From the NCBI GenBank assembly GCA_902702965.1, contig CACRXP010000432.1:53749-117748 (forward strand): a stretch of 64,000 nucleotides of DNA, given 5' to 3'. The notes under the pieces were generated by a model. It was not told where the DNA came from. It searched no databases and worked only from the letters and a program-made list of their open reading frames with translations. Within the stretch, counting starts at the first letter, position 1. Every line of letters begins with the position of its first letter. Made by a program: the position numbers and the translations under genes. Source of the DNA: Spirometra erinaceieuropaei (lineage: Eukaryota; Platyhelminthes; Cestoda; Diphyllobothriidea; Diphyllobothriidae). Of this stretch, positions 23,435-31,990 are shown piece after piece.

Positions 23435-24584
23435 GCTCAACGTTCGACAGAGCTGGTGGGCATCCTTCAGCAAACACTAATCAGGACTTATGGATTGGAA
23501 ATGACTATAGTGCTATACAAAGGAGAATGACCACTAAAATACACTTGTGTCTACAGACTCATGTACGAACGCGAAGTTAATTTGATAGAAATGGCGAAAG
23601 CATGCTCGATAAAAGTGCGGTTTATTTATCTGATAGTAAGGCGAAGCAGACTGCGTTAATCTGAGAGACCCATCGCATTAGAATCCATGAAACCCTTCGA
23701 ACTAATCGACACCCCAAGGTCGTGTTCGAGAAAGCAGCTCCCGGCCACCCAGGATATATCTGCAAAATTTAGAAGTTATTTATTCGGGTGTAAGTGATAT
23801 GCGCGGGCAGCTTGTATGAACTGGCAGTGAGGCTTCAGCAGCTAGGCCTTCAATCCCATCAATGCGATAATTCGTAATGGCAGGTAGTTCTTGGATCCAC
23901 TTTTACATGTCATGTCGTCGGTTGACGCCCATACCCTACATTAAGTTCAGAATATGCGCCTACTGCGTGAGCATTGTTTTAGTGAAAGAGCATCCGCCAA
24001 ACTCCCTTCATTTCCCCTGTCTGTACATTGTTATTAATTTCACTTCGAACTGGCGATCGCTTTTCTGGCGAGTCGGGCACTTTCTTCTGCGGATCCGGGG
24101 CATCCCTCCCTGTGGTCATTCGAGAAGCTCCGCTCAACTACTGTGCGATAGTTTCATACCAACTGCATGTTTCCTTTTTAGGAGTTCCATTATGCACTGT
24201 GCCTATTGGCCCTACTCCTTTTTTTTCTTTACAGAATTGCTATTTGCCTATCTATTAAATGAGAGTTCTGTAGATTACCGTACACATAATTTTATGCTCT
24301 CCCATTTTAACTTCGAACCTGGCGTTTTGCTAGCATTACAAGAAGATTCCATATACGTCGGTAGGGCAGTGACGTAAAGATCACCGCAGTCGATATGTCC
24401 TCGTGAAGTCTACTGTTTGTAGTCTAACAAATCAGGACGGTAAAAAAAATTACAAGACTTTCATGAAGTCCATTCCGTAGGAAGTGACTTTCTTAGTTAA
24501 ACTTGCTCGCCTTGTCGAGAAACTTTAAGAAGCAGAAACTTCATCTAGTATATTGAGACAACGATGCAAATAAGTCGGAAGAGA
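23435..24584. other. unassigned DNA with a possible exon at 24235-24361
   Basis: A strong acceptor-like tract (CTCCTTTTTTTTCTTTACAG) ends at 24234. An open frame follows it (LLFAYLLNESS, then FEPGVLLALQEDSIYVG) up to a GGTAGGG donor-like site near 24359. This would be a 42-residue exon of unknown function. The 166-codon plus ORF 23877-24377 includes this stretch, but its upstream part competes with open alternative frames. Nothing here is homologous to another part of the window, so support is weak. Confidence 0.25.
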
Positions 24585-24700
24585 AAGAAGTGTGATCATT
24601 TGAACAAGAAATTTACTGGTCCAACGTTTCTGATTCTCATTCAAACCCATCATTAGAAAAATTTGCAAATAAAGATAGTGGAGGCCCAAATACCGCAGTA
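24585..24700 (-). mobile_element. detached 3' end of a PLE-A element
   Basis: The reverse complement matches the PLE-A2 and PLE-A3 3' ends: GATCATTTGAACAAGAAATTTACTGG on the plus strand corresponds to GATCATTGGAACAA. The upstream codons read FSNDGFE-stop, the same C-terminus as PLE-A2. No RT or endonuclease sequence remains further upstream. It is a 5'-truncated insertion. Confidence 0.7.
24623..24656 (-). ncRNA. hammerhead-like motif, decayed
   Basis: On the minus strand CTAATGA (core, one change from CTGATGA) is followed by a GGGTTT...GAATC partial stem and then GAAACGTT (one change from GAAACGTC). The core mutation at the invariant G should abolish activity. The motif mainly confirms that the 3' structure is a shared feature of the family. 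Confidence 0.55.
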
Positions 24701-25300
24701 TAAATAGCTAACCTTGGAATTGAATCGTCCAAAAACTATTTTTTCGAGACACCTTGGAGTGACTATATCAGGTCTGCCATACTTAATCGCAAATTCCGTC
24801 TCGTAACACCGAACATTCAATTAACGGCCTTAGTGTTCTGCCACAAGCCAATGCCCTATTTGACCTTTTAGACTGCCAACCGTGTTTTCGTAGTCTCACC
24901 AATGCTGTCCAGTTCACGGTGCGAATTGAAAATATACAGAACACACACACACACACATTGTTGTTTCTTCGAGCACACAACTACAATTGATAGATGCGGG
25001 TAATGACAGTCCTAGTACACCTCCTCTGGTCTGCGCTCTGCATCTACGGCTGTACACCGTCCGATGGTAACGCTCTGCTTATATTTAACATCTCTACCCT
25101 TTGATTATGCTGTTAATTAAAACCTAAACAAGTTTATTGAAGTCATACAGTCAGTCCATTGCGGTATAACTGACGTCGGTTCTGATTAGCGGGAAACTTT
25201 CAGTTATAGCAATGAACGACATTTCTTGCTGCAAATATTGTCAGGACTTATCTATTGACATAAGAAGCCTTCACGCCAGACAAACTACACAACCATGCAG
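24701..25300. other. unrecognised DNA with an (AC)n microsatellite
   Basis: An AC dinucleotide run occupies about 24940-24957. No other feature is supported. Confidence 0.4.
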
Positions 25301-25307
25301 GGCACTT

Positions 25308-25608
25308 ACATTTAGTGTGCTTACTCATGAAATGCTAGTCAAAATTGTGAAATTCGTTTTTAAATAGAATAGATAATTCAAGTATAATTGTAATGCGAAT
25401 GATTACTTAAATTTCGTATGACGCTTTTTAATTAATTGTCGATGTCCTAATAAATTCAACTAAATTTCACAAAAGTACAGTTTACACTTGAACAAAACGT
25501 GTAATCTAGTTTTAAAAAGTTTCCGATTACGAAAGGTTAATCTTACAAGAGTTGAAAACGCATTTCAAAATTTTGGTAAACGTTTCATTTGTTATCACGT
25601 ATACTGTA
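25308..25608 (+). mobile_element. long-TIR element, small internally deleted copy
   Basis: The left end near 25308 (TTTAGTGTGCTTACTCATGAAATG) and the right end near 25550-25608 (CGCATTTCAAAATTTTGGTAAACG...TATACTGTAA) are inverted repeats of each other and of the family TIR. About 300 bp in total, AT-rich, no transposase. It is diverged, so the exact ends are uncertain. Confidence 0.6.
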
Positions 25609-25844
25609 ATTTTTCCCACATCATCAAACGCTCAATTACACTATGTGGCTCACTTAACGTAAAAAACAAAGTATTTTTAACATTCAGTGACAGCAGATAA
25701 AGTCCAGCATTTTGCGATAAGACTAATTATAATTTATCGAAATTTTGGGTAATGTTGACCACAACTTACAGTGTAAATATTTTATCTAACTATTCTGCTC
25801 ATCTAGTTTGGTTAGTTAAATGACTAAACATAGCAATGCTAATA

Positions 25845-26008
25845 AGGTAATACCGACAAAGACAAGGGAGATTGGAATGGCCAGTTCTGGCTTATTAGCC
25901 GTCATCAGCCATTCACACCCAACCCCAAGTGTGGATCACTTGAGATTCGAACCCGGGATCTTTGGTCATTGAGTTTGACGCTCTACCATTGAGCCACGGG
26001 CCCGTTGT
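25845..26008 (-). mobile_element. tRNA-headed SINE, minus strand, 3'-truncated
   Basis: Reading the minus strand from 26008: GGGCCCGTGGCTCAATGGTAGAG (box A) and CCCGGGTTCGAATCTC (box B), then the SINE body GGTTGGGTGTGAATGGCTGATGACGGCTAATAAGCCAGA, ending at about CTTTGTCGGTATTACCTTATT. The 3' half of the unit is missing. The tRNA head differs from that of the SINE at 20873, but the bodies are the same. Confidence 0.8.
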
Positions 26009-26174
26009 CCTGTCGGTTGTGATCGGGAATATCAATTATGACAGATGGGCGCTCAACAATCAGGTTACAGAACATGCTCGTTCTGTTGTGCCTTGGGGCT
26101 CATACTTAAACCCTCGCAGGCAGTCGCACAGCGATTAGTGATATATGTTGACAAGGTGATACCGACGAAGATAA
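26009..26174 (-). mobile_element. tRNA-headed SINE 3' part, minus strand, in tandem
   Basis: The minus strand from 26174 runs through TCGGTATCACCTTGTCAACATATATCA, TCGCTGTGCGACTGCCTGCGAGG and GAGCGCCCATCTGTCATAATTG to ATTCCCGATCACAACCGACAGGAC. It then joins the head of the next minus-strand unit at 26008. The order tail-then-head shows a head-to-tail dimer with its first head missing. Confidence 0.75.
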
Positions 26175-26177
26175 GGG

Positions 26178-26462
26178 ACAACGGGCCGTGGCTCAATGGT
26201 AGAGCGTCAAACTCCATGACCAATAATCCCGGGTTCGAATCTCAAGTGATCCACACTTGGGGTTGGGTATGACTGGCTGATGACGGCTAATAAGCCAGAA
26301 ATGGCCATTCCAATCTCCCTTGTCTCTGTCGGTATCACCTTATCAACATATATCATTTGTCGCTGTGCGACTGCCTGCGAAGGTTTAAGTATGAACCCCA
26401 AGTCACAACAGAAGTAGCATGTTCTGTAACCTGATCGGTGAGCGCCCATCTGTCATAGTTAG
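26178..26462 (+). mobile_element. tRNA-headed SINE, plus strand, near complete
   Basis: Box A (GTGGCTCAATGGTAGAG, about 26187-26203) and box B (GGGTTCGAATCTC, about 26231-26243) are followed by the full body to GAGCGCCCATCTGTCATAGTT. It abuts the minus-strand SINE dimer, so its tail pairs with 26037-26174 as an inverted repeat. The similar 75- and 80-codon ORFs on opposite strands in this cluster are both SINE-derived and not genes. Confidence 0.85.
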
Positions 26463-26467
26463 TAATT

Positions 26468-27183
26468 TCAACCTATGATGGAAACCAAATATTTTATATC
26501 AGCAGATTGCTTGTACCGTATGCGACAGTAAAGTTCGTAAATTGAGTTATGCAGACTAAAATATGACCCCGATAAATAAAAAGCAACTATAGAAACATGT
26601 GTTTCACATGAAGGACTTAAATGATATATTAGAAGAGAATTGCTCAGTATGAGAGCCATGTCTTCTATAATTATCGGCCTGAACTTGGCGCACGTGTTCC
26701 CGATGTACTGCAGTGACATCTTTTCCACTCTCTTACAATGGAGACCTCCAGGGCCCCAGAGCTTGTTACATTGAAATGCATTGTGATGCTCTCTTTTCGC
26801 GTTTGGCGTTGCGTAATAGCTTCTTAAACCCAACTTCTTCTTTCTTTTCAATTTTCTTAAAAGATGAGTCCTTTCGCCGCCTCTATGTTGGCAAACATTA
26901 ACGGAGAAATCGTTATTTGCGGTCGATTGATTAAGCTTATGCATACGTTAATTTACCCACACAGTTTTCGAGTGCTCTTTAGAGATGATTTTTGGACTAA
27001 TTTTCCGGTCGCATTCCATGTTCCCAGCGACAATTCAGAACATTTCAGTCTGTTAACAAGTTTGCTTGATTGCAGTACTCCTGTCGGAAACGTTTGGTGT
27101 GGTCGCTATAATACAAAAAAGTGACGAGTGCTTAGTCGAGTCTGCCTTCTGGATGAAAAATTTTGCCTTCATTTTCAATTTGA
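26468..27183. other. unassigned DNA with long overlapping ORFs
   Basis: A 158-codon minus-strand ORF (26944-26468) and an 86-codon plus-strand ORF (26864-27124) overlap. Neither has a recognisable domain, and no second copy exists in the window. The minus ORF contains a Lys/Arg-rich stretch (LLRKLKRKKKLGLRS) and a hydrophobic region but no signal peptide. Either could be part of a gene; I cannot decide. Confidence 0.25.
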
Positions 27184-27471
27184 TTTGCATGTGAAATTTC
27201 ATGCGTTCATTTTTCAATGAATCCGTCTTTTCATTTAGAGGCAATTGAGTGCAAACAGGATAGTACGGATGTAAAATATTTGCTTCATCAGATTTCGTCA
27301 GCTAGCGTATATATTCATCATGATCAAGAAACTTGCACACGGTGCACAATCAATATTAACAGTTACGCACATACCAGTGACTGCGAACTCGTTGGTCTTC
27401 AACGCGGGCACAATGCGACCTATGTTTGTCGTGTTCATTTTCCAGCTGTAAAATACACTTTGGAGCATTTG
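27184..27471 (+). CDS. candidate exon of an unrecognised, probably secreted protein (paralogue of 41106-41381)
   Basis: The frame is open from 27184; the first ATG in frame is at 27217. The product contains IECKQD, YLLHQIS, three Cys in the middle and ends ATYVCRVHFPAVKYTLEHL. It aligns along its length with the minus-strand frame at 41381-41106. In the last 20 codons 13 residues are identical, and 7 of these use different synonymous codons. In about 20 codons around YLLH a further 7 are silent. This pattern indicates selection on protein. The match ends at TTG|GTATGC, a plausible splice donor in phase 0, and the sequences after it do not align. The function is unknown. The N-terminal part could be a signal peptide in the other copy. 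Start and upstream exons are not identified. Confidence 0.5.
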
Positions 27472-27599
27472 GTATGCTTGCTTATAATTCCCGCCTTGAA
27501 TGTTATTAGTACTGCAAGACAACTTTAAATATCGCATGTGTTTATCTCCAATGTTTCATGTTGATTGAATCGTTAAACCTTGTTTCTGACGAACCGCTA

Positions 27600-27730
27600 A
27601 TGTTGCTGGCATTTGTTCCCTTACGAAGCTGAAGTAGGCAAGCAGGGCAGGATTTAATGGTACCAACAAATTTCGCGACGGCTCGTCAGATGCGTCCTGT
27701 CGCTTCATAACATAGATATAGAGTGGGAAG
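27600..27730 (+). repeat. dispersed repeat fragment shared with 19740-19850
   Basis: Direct-orientation partner of 19740-19850. It lies about 130 bp after the candidate exon at 27184-27471, inside what would be its intron. Confidence 0.5.
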
Positions 27731-28226
27731 AATACAACACATTTGAATTCGTGCAGGACCTCAATGCCGAAACAGCAAGGTCATGATTATGGGTAAAGGT
27801 GGCTAATGGATAACGTTAGTAACTCAAACACCGTATGGGAAACATAGTGAAAGAAGGAGGAGCATCAACGATCAAAACAGTGAGAGGGGAAGGGAAAATC
27901 ATGTTTTTGCGCTTCACGAGTTAATGCTGAGTTAGGCTTTTCTTTTCGTATGTGATACACATTTAATTTTTAGCAATATTTCCATGCTAGTATTCTGATG
28001 TAGAAACACGAGAAATTTTAACTGACTTCCAAAGCCTCGAATACCAGCTGGAACATTGTACATATCTACTTGGTTTAATCTGATCACCATCCAGAGTAAG
28101 GTTAAATTGGGGAATTTTATTCAGTCCTATGTCCTTATTTTATTTATGTTCCCTTATTTAAATGTTTAATGATATTTTAATTCCAATGCCCGATCTAGAG
28201 ATTGGACAGACTTCGCGGGTCCAGGG

Positions 28227-28281
28227 NNNNNNNNNNNNNNNNNNNNNNNNNNNNNNNNNNNNNNNNNNNNNNNNNNNNNNN
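28227..28281. other. assembly gap (55 N)
   Basis: A run of N. The composite repeat X1 begins at or near this gap, which fits a repeat-caused break in the assembly. Confidence 0.95.
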
Positions 28282-30499
28282 TATTGGCCTTCACGTTGAC
28301 AGTAAGTTTCATTGAGGCCTTTCCTTCTAAAAATATGGAATTTATAACAAATGCAGGCACAGTCGAATATTTGTTAATATTTGAGGTCCGGGTATCTTCT
28401 TTCGTTCAACATCCTCCAAAGAATACGATGAAGAAAAGGGACCTAGTACATGGAACAAATTGCATTTAGTATTGTCCTTCCATAGTCTGCCTTTTTTAAT
28501 CACCAAAGTATTGTGGTTGGTGTATCCAGCCTCGCCAAATGCGTCATATTATAACCGTGTTCGATGCATCGCTACAAAACGTAGTCAACCAAGATATAAA
28601 TCTGCATTTCGTCTACCAGGCTCAGATTATTTCTGGCAGAGACAATAGAGCCGACGTGCACACGGAAGTGAGAGCTACCGGATGTCACCTGAGCACAATC
28701 TCCCTGATGCGCTCCCGAAACTGAGAGCTTCTCACACGAATGCACACGACTGATCAGTCTACAGACTGCCGTGGAAATGGTCAAAATGCTGGTTGATTTG
28801 GCTACAAATACGCTGACTTGAAAAAGGGACATAGGTTTCGCGAACCCCTTAACAATCAATCTCCGAGAAAGGTTAGACCTAGTCAGCAGCAAACGGGCAG
28901 AACAAAGTTCGCCCATAGAATAGGACTGAAATGGAAGGCAGTGGCGAGGCTAAATACATCAGGATTAACAGGAAAGCAACCAAAATACTCCGATAGGGAA
29001 AACTAGGCGGTTAATGAAAAGTCAATAAACTGATAATTACCTCTCTCTTCTTCCTATACCTCGTGTGACTTTGAACATGTATGAATACACTCTTCACTCT
29101 TATGCTCGCTAGTAGAGTGTTTGGGATTGTGTCTGCGTGCTTATTAGGTGGTGCCTCTCAGTTGACGACTGCTTGGTTACCAAAACCTGAAGGTTGACGG
29201 CCCAGGTTGATTGAAGGGCCATGTGTCGCAGGTCAAAAGGTCTGAAATTGTGTACTATGCCAGTATCGGCAAACCAGGTTCCTGGTAGTTCCCGAACACC
29301 TGGTTGCCTGCCGGTAGATATGCTTGCGCATCCACTGGGTATGCAGCTGGTGGTCATCATCCTCGTTTTTGTGACACCTGTTGGAGTGTTGCTGTTGGCG
29401 GAAAATCCCGGTCAGGTGTTTGTTATGGACCAGAGGGTGTGGTGGCGCGCCAAGGTGCGGGTCCGGCTGTGCCAGACACCTACGTCCTTTCGCCCCCTTC
29501 CGGTCTTCTTGACTCCGTCTTTACACCAGGTCCGGGTGCGGAGTGGGAAGAAGAGAGTGCGGTAGAAGCAGCGCGAGTCTATGAGCTAATTCACGCGTAA
29601 CTTGCTGTGCCTGCTTCATGTTTTTGTGTGGCCCATGTTAGGCACCGCCGGAATCGACAATCGGACTGTCATAAATATATTTGACTCCTCTGTTGAAAGC
29701 ACTCTTAGAAATAATGGAAAACTGTATGTGCACTGTGTTAATTGTGAATTAGCACCAAAGTAATTTGCACAACACATGAAGAAACCCAGCATGCATTGTG
29801 TTGTGAAAGGAGCAGCACGATGTGAGAGCAGCCATTTTTCGCCTTCCAAAGGGAGCACTCAAAGAATGATTTTTAATTTAATAAAATTTCTTCCATTCTG
29901 TCATTTCAGCATTACAGCTTTGTGAATTTAAATAGTTTATTCTGGGGTACGTATAAACTTCCCCATTAAAAGAGCTTTTTAGGATCTAGCACTCATAAAG
30001 CTGTTTTACTTCCGACAAAATCAGGCTATAAAAGCATACAAGGTTACGTCCCTACAGTTCACCTAATTAAGTCCTAGGTTTTGACAATTAAGTGATTCTC
30101 TCCAGCAAGTCATCACTGATACTGCACAGCGCTTAGCCTATCAGATCAGATCAGATCAGATTTATTAAGGGAAAAGTAGGCGAGCGCCTTTGAACTCCCT
30201 TTTGGTTACAATAACGTCATAAAAAAACAATATGTAAGGCAAGTGTGAAAAAATTAGGTAAGTAATTACATACAACAAGCATTGGTCACTGGTATGAATT
30301 TGTCTGTGAATGCCTTCTATGTCAAAATTGTACAATATCCAGTACGGTACTGAATGGACCAAGTAATATCAAAGCAAGCGCATATGTGGCGGTCAGGAGA
30401 TAGCGAAAATCGTAAAACGTAATGTCGCTAAAATATAGGGAGTAGCATGATTTGTAACATAAAACGTTGGATGGGGCGGGAGGCACAGGAGGGAATTCG

Positions 30500-31126
30500 T
30501 TAGTTTCTGAAACTGTGGAGGTACATATCCCTGTACTGGTCAAGCTTTCTCTTAAATGAGTCCATGGATGAGGACATGACGACGTCCACAGGCAGGGCGC
30601 TCCATGCCTTTGCCACTTTGTGGCTGAAGAAGCACCTCATTGCGTCCATTATCGCTCCTGTCACACTTAGTTTCAGAGGGTGTCCTCTCAAGTTAGTAGT
30701 GGTGGCCAGCTCAAAGAAGTCGCCGGATGCGAGGCAGCAGTTCTGACCCCGTAACATTCTAAACGTTTGAATTAAATCGCCACGGAGTTGTCTGTATTCC
30801 AGGGGAAAGAGGTTAAGATTTGACAGTCTAGTTTCGTAAGGTAGGTTTTGATGACATCTGACAAGCTTGGTTTCCCGTCGTTGGACTTTTTCGAGGGTGG
30901 TACGATCCTTAACAGTACAGGGTCTCCAGGCCTGAATGGCAAATTCTAACTGTGGGCGCACAAACATCCCGAAGACCTTGCGGAAGCACTCTTCATCGAA
31001 CTTGGCAAATGCCCGCTTGATGAGATATAAGCTGGATATTGCGGATTTCGCTGCTTTCAAGCAGTTGAATGATGTCTTTAGTGAAGATGTTATCCACACC
31101 CCTAGGTCTTTCTGAACCTCTACCAA
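30500..31126 (-). pseudogene. CR1-like RT C-terminal region
   Basis: A 208-codon open stretch reads VEVQKDLGVWI, then a basic region with AFAKFDEECFRKVFGMFVRP, LEKVQRRETKLVR, LPYETRLSNLNLFPLEYRQLR and SGDFFELATTTNLRGHPLKL, ending with SFKRKLDQYRDM. This is the conserved C-terminal tail of CR1/jockey-type ORF2 proteins. It is shifted by two bases relative to the palm frame (31662-31312), so it is not continuous with it. A homologous but shorter fragment lies at 48718-48985. The nominal start at 31126 is a TTG in the middle of the domain and not a real initiation site. Confidence 0.85.
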
Positions 31127-31238
31127 TGGCAGCGGTGTGTGATTTAGATAGTACGTCTGCCGGTGCGCAGAGCTGGTTCTGCCAATCCTCAGAATGTTGC
31201 ATTTGGTAACATTAAATGGGAGGAGCCAGTGGCCTGAT

Positions 31239-31695
31239 CATGTTTCGAGTCGGTCTAAGTTTGCCTGTAAATTTGCATCATCGTCCTCGTTGCGGATGAC
31301 GGTCCAAAGCTTTATATCGTCAGCAACATGGCAATTTTGCAGTCCAATCCATGGATACAGTCATCAATATAGATGAGGAAGAGGATAGGGCCAAGAACGG
31401 AGCCCTGAGGTACTCCGCTCGTAACCGTCACCTCTGCCGAGTGCTGGCCACCAAGACGAACAGTCTGGGAAAGACCGACCAAAAAGTTTTCAATCCACTT
31501 CAAAAGCTTGCCTCTTACCCCTATGCGGCTGAGCTTGTGTAGGAAACGTTGGTGTGGCACGCTGTCAAAGGCCTTCTTGAAGTCTATGTAGGCCACATGC
31601 ACAACGTTTCCTTCATCAATCGCTCGGGTCCACTGTTCAAGACAGTAGAGTAGATTGGTCAAGCAGGACCTCCCTTTGGGGAAACCTTGAATTAT
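31239..31695 (-). pseudogene. CR1-like reverse transcriptase palm, frameshifted
   Basis: From 31695 the frame reads FPKGRSCLTNLL, then AYIDFKKAFDSVPH (RT motif A with the first catalytic Asp), then SGVPQGSVLGPILFLIYIDD (motif B and following). A frame change near 31320 leads to VADDIKLW, the motif C box in which the usual Phe is Val. A TGA near 31239 ends this part. The first 5' motifs are missing through truncation. With a frameshift and stop it is inactive. Confidence 0.85.
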
Positions 31696-31929
31696 CGCCT
31701 AAATTGAGTAGATTAGATTTGGATTGAAGCAAAGAGGGCCTAAAGCAACTGTCAAAAACAAATTTACGTAGGAAAACGAATGAATACCGGAAAAAATCGA
31801 CACGGTCGCATGCAAAATCCACTTCAACTAGTTATGTACGTTAGCCTTCAAGATGGTCAGTGGCAAAGGTCGGTAACGTTGTCCTGGCGCCTAGTGTAAG
31901 CATTAAAAGTAAAGTGGGTCGAAGTGCGA

Positions 31930-31990
31930 TGCTGAAGTTGTTAGTAGGACAGTAGCCGGTACTGAAACGGATAAGGTAACCTCACTCACG
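31930..31990 (-). repeat. short dispersed repeat shared with 11205-11275
   Basis: Direct-orientation partner of 11205-11275 (TGCTGAAGTTGTTAGTAGGACAG core). It lies in the X1 segment that has no counterpart in X2. Strand is arbitrary. Confidence 0.5.

Larger units (their letters stand above)
30137..31695 (-). mobile_element. CR1-like non-LTR retrotransposon, 5'-truncated
   Basis: The minus strand carries RT palm motifs, the C-terminal RT region, a 3' UTR (30500-30160) and a 3' end reading AATAAA followed by four copies of TCTGA/CTGAT. The short pentanucleotide tail in place of poly(A) is typical of CR1-type elements. The element begins abruptly at about 31695 inside the RT, as expected from incomplete reverse transcription. 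It interrupts composite repeat X1: the flanks (…GCTTAGCCTATCA and GATTTGGATTGAAGCAAAGAG…) match adjacent sequence in X2 near 52925-52985, with a small target deletion. Confidence 0.85.

Noticed and set aside
28284..28469. Plus ORF after the gap (hydrophobic start, then VEYLLIFEV) as a third paralogue of the 27.2-kb exon
   Set aside because: The stretch from about 28360 onward aligns with X2 near 51190, so it belongs to composite repeat X; the YLL match is too short.
29221..29600. Overlapping 83-114 codon ORFs in GC-rich DNA as genes
   Set aside because: They lie in the GC-rich sub-block of repeat X; the homologous part of X2 does not preserve the same frames.
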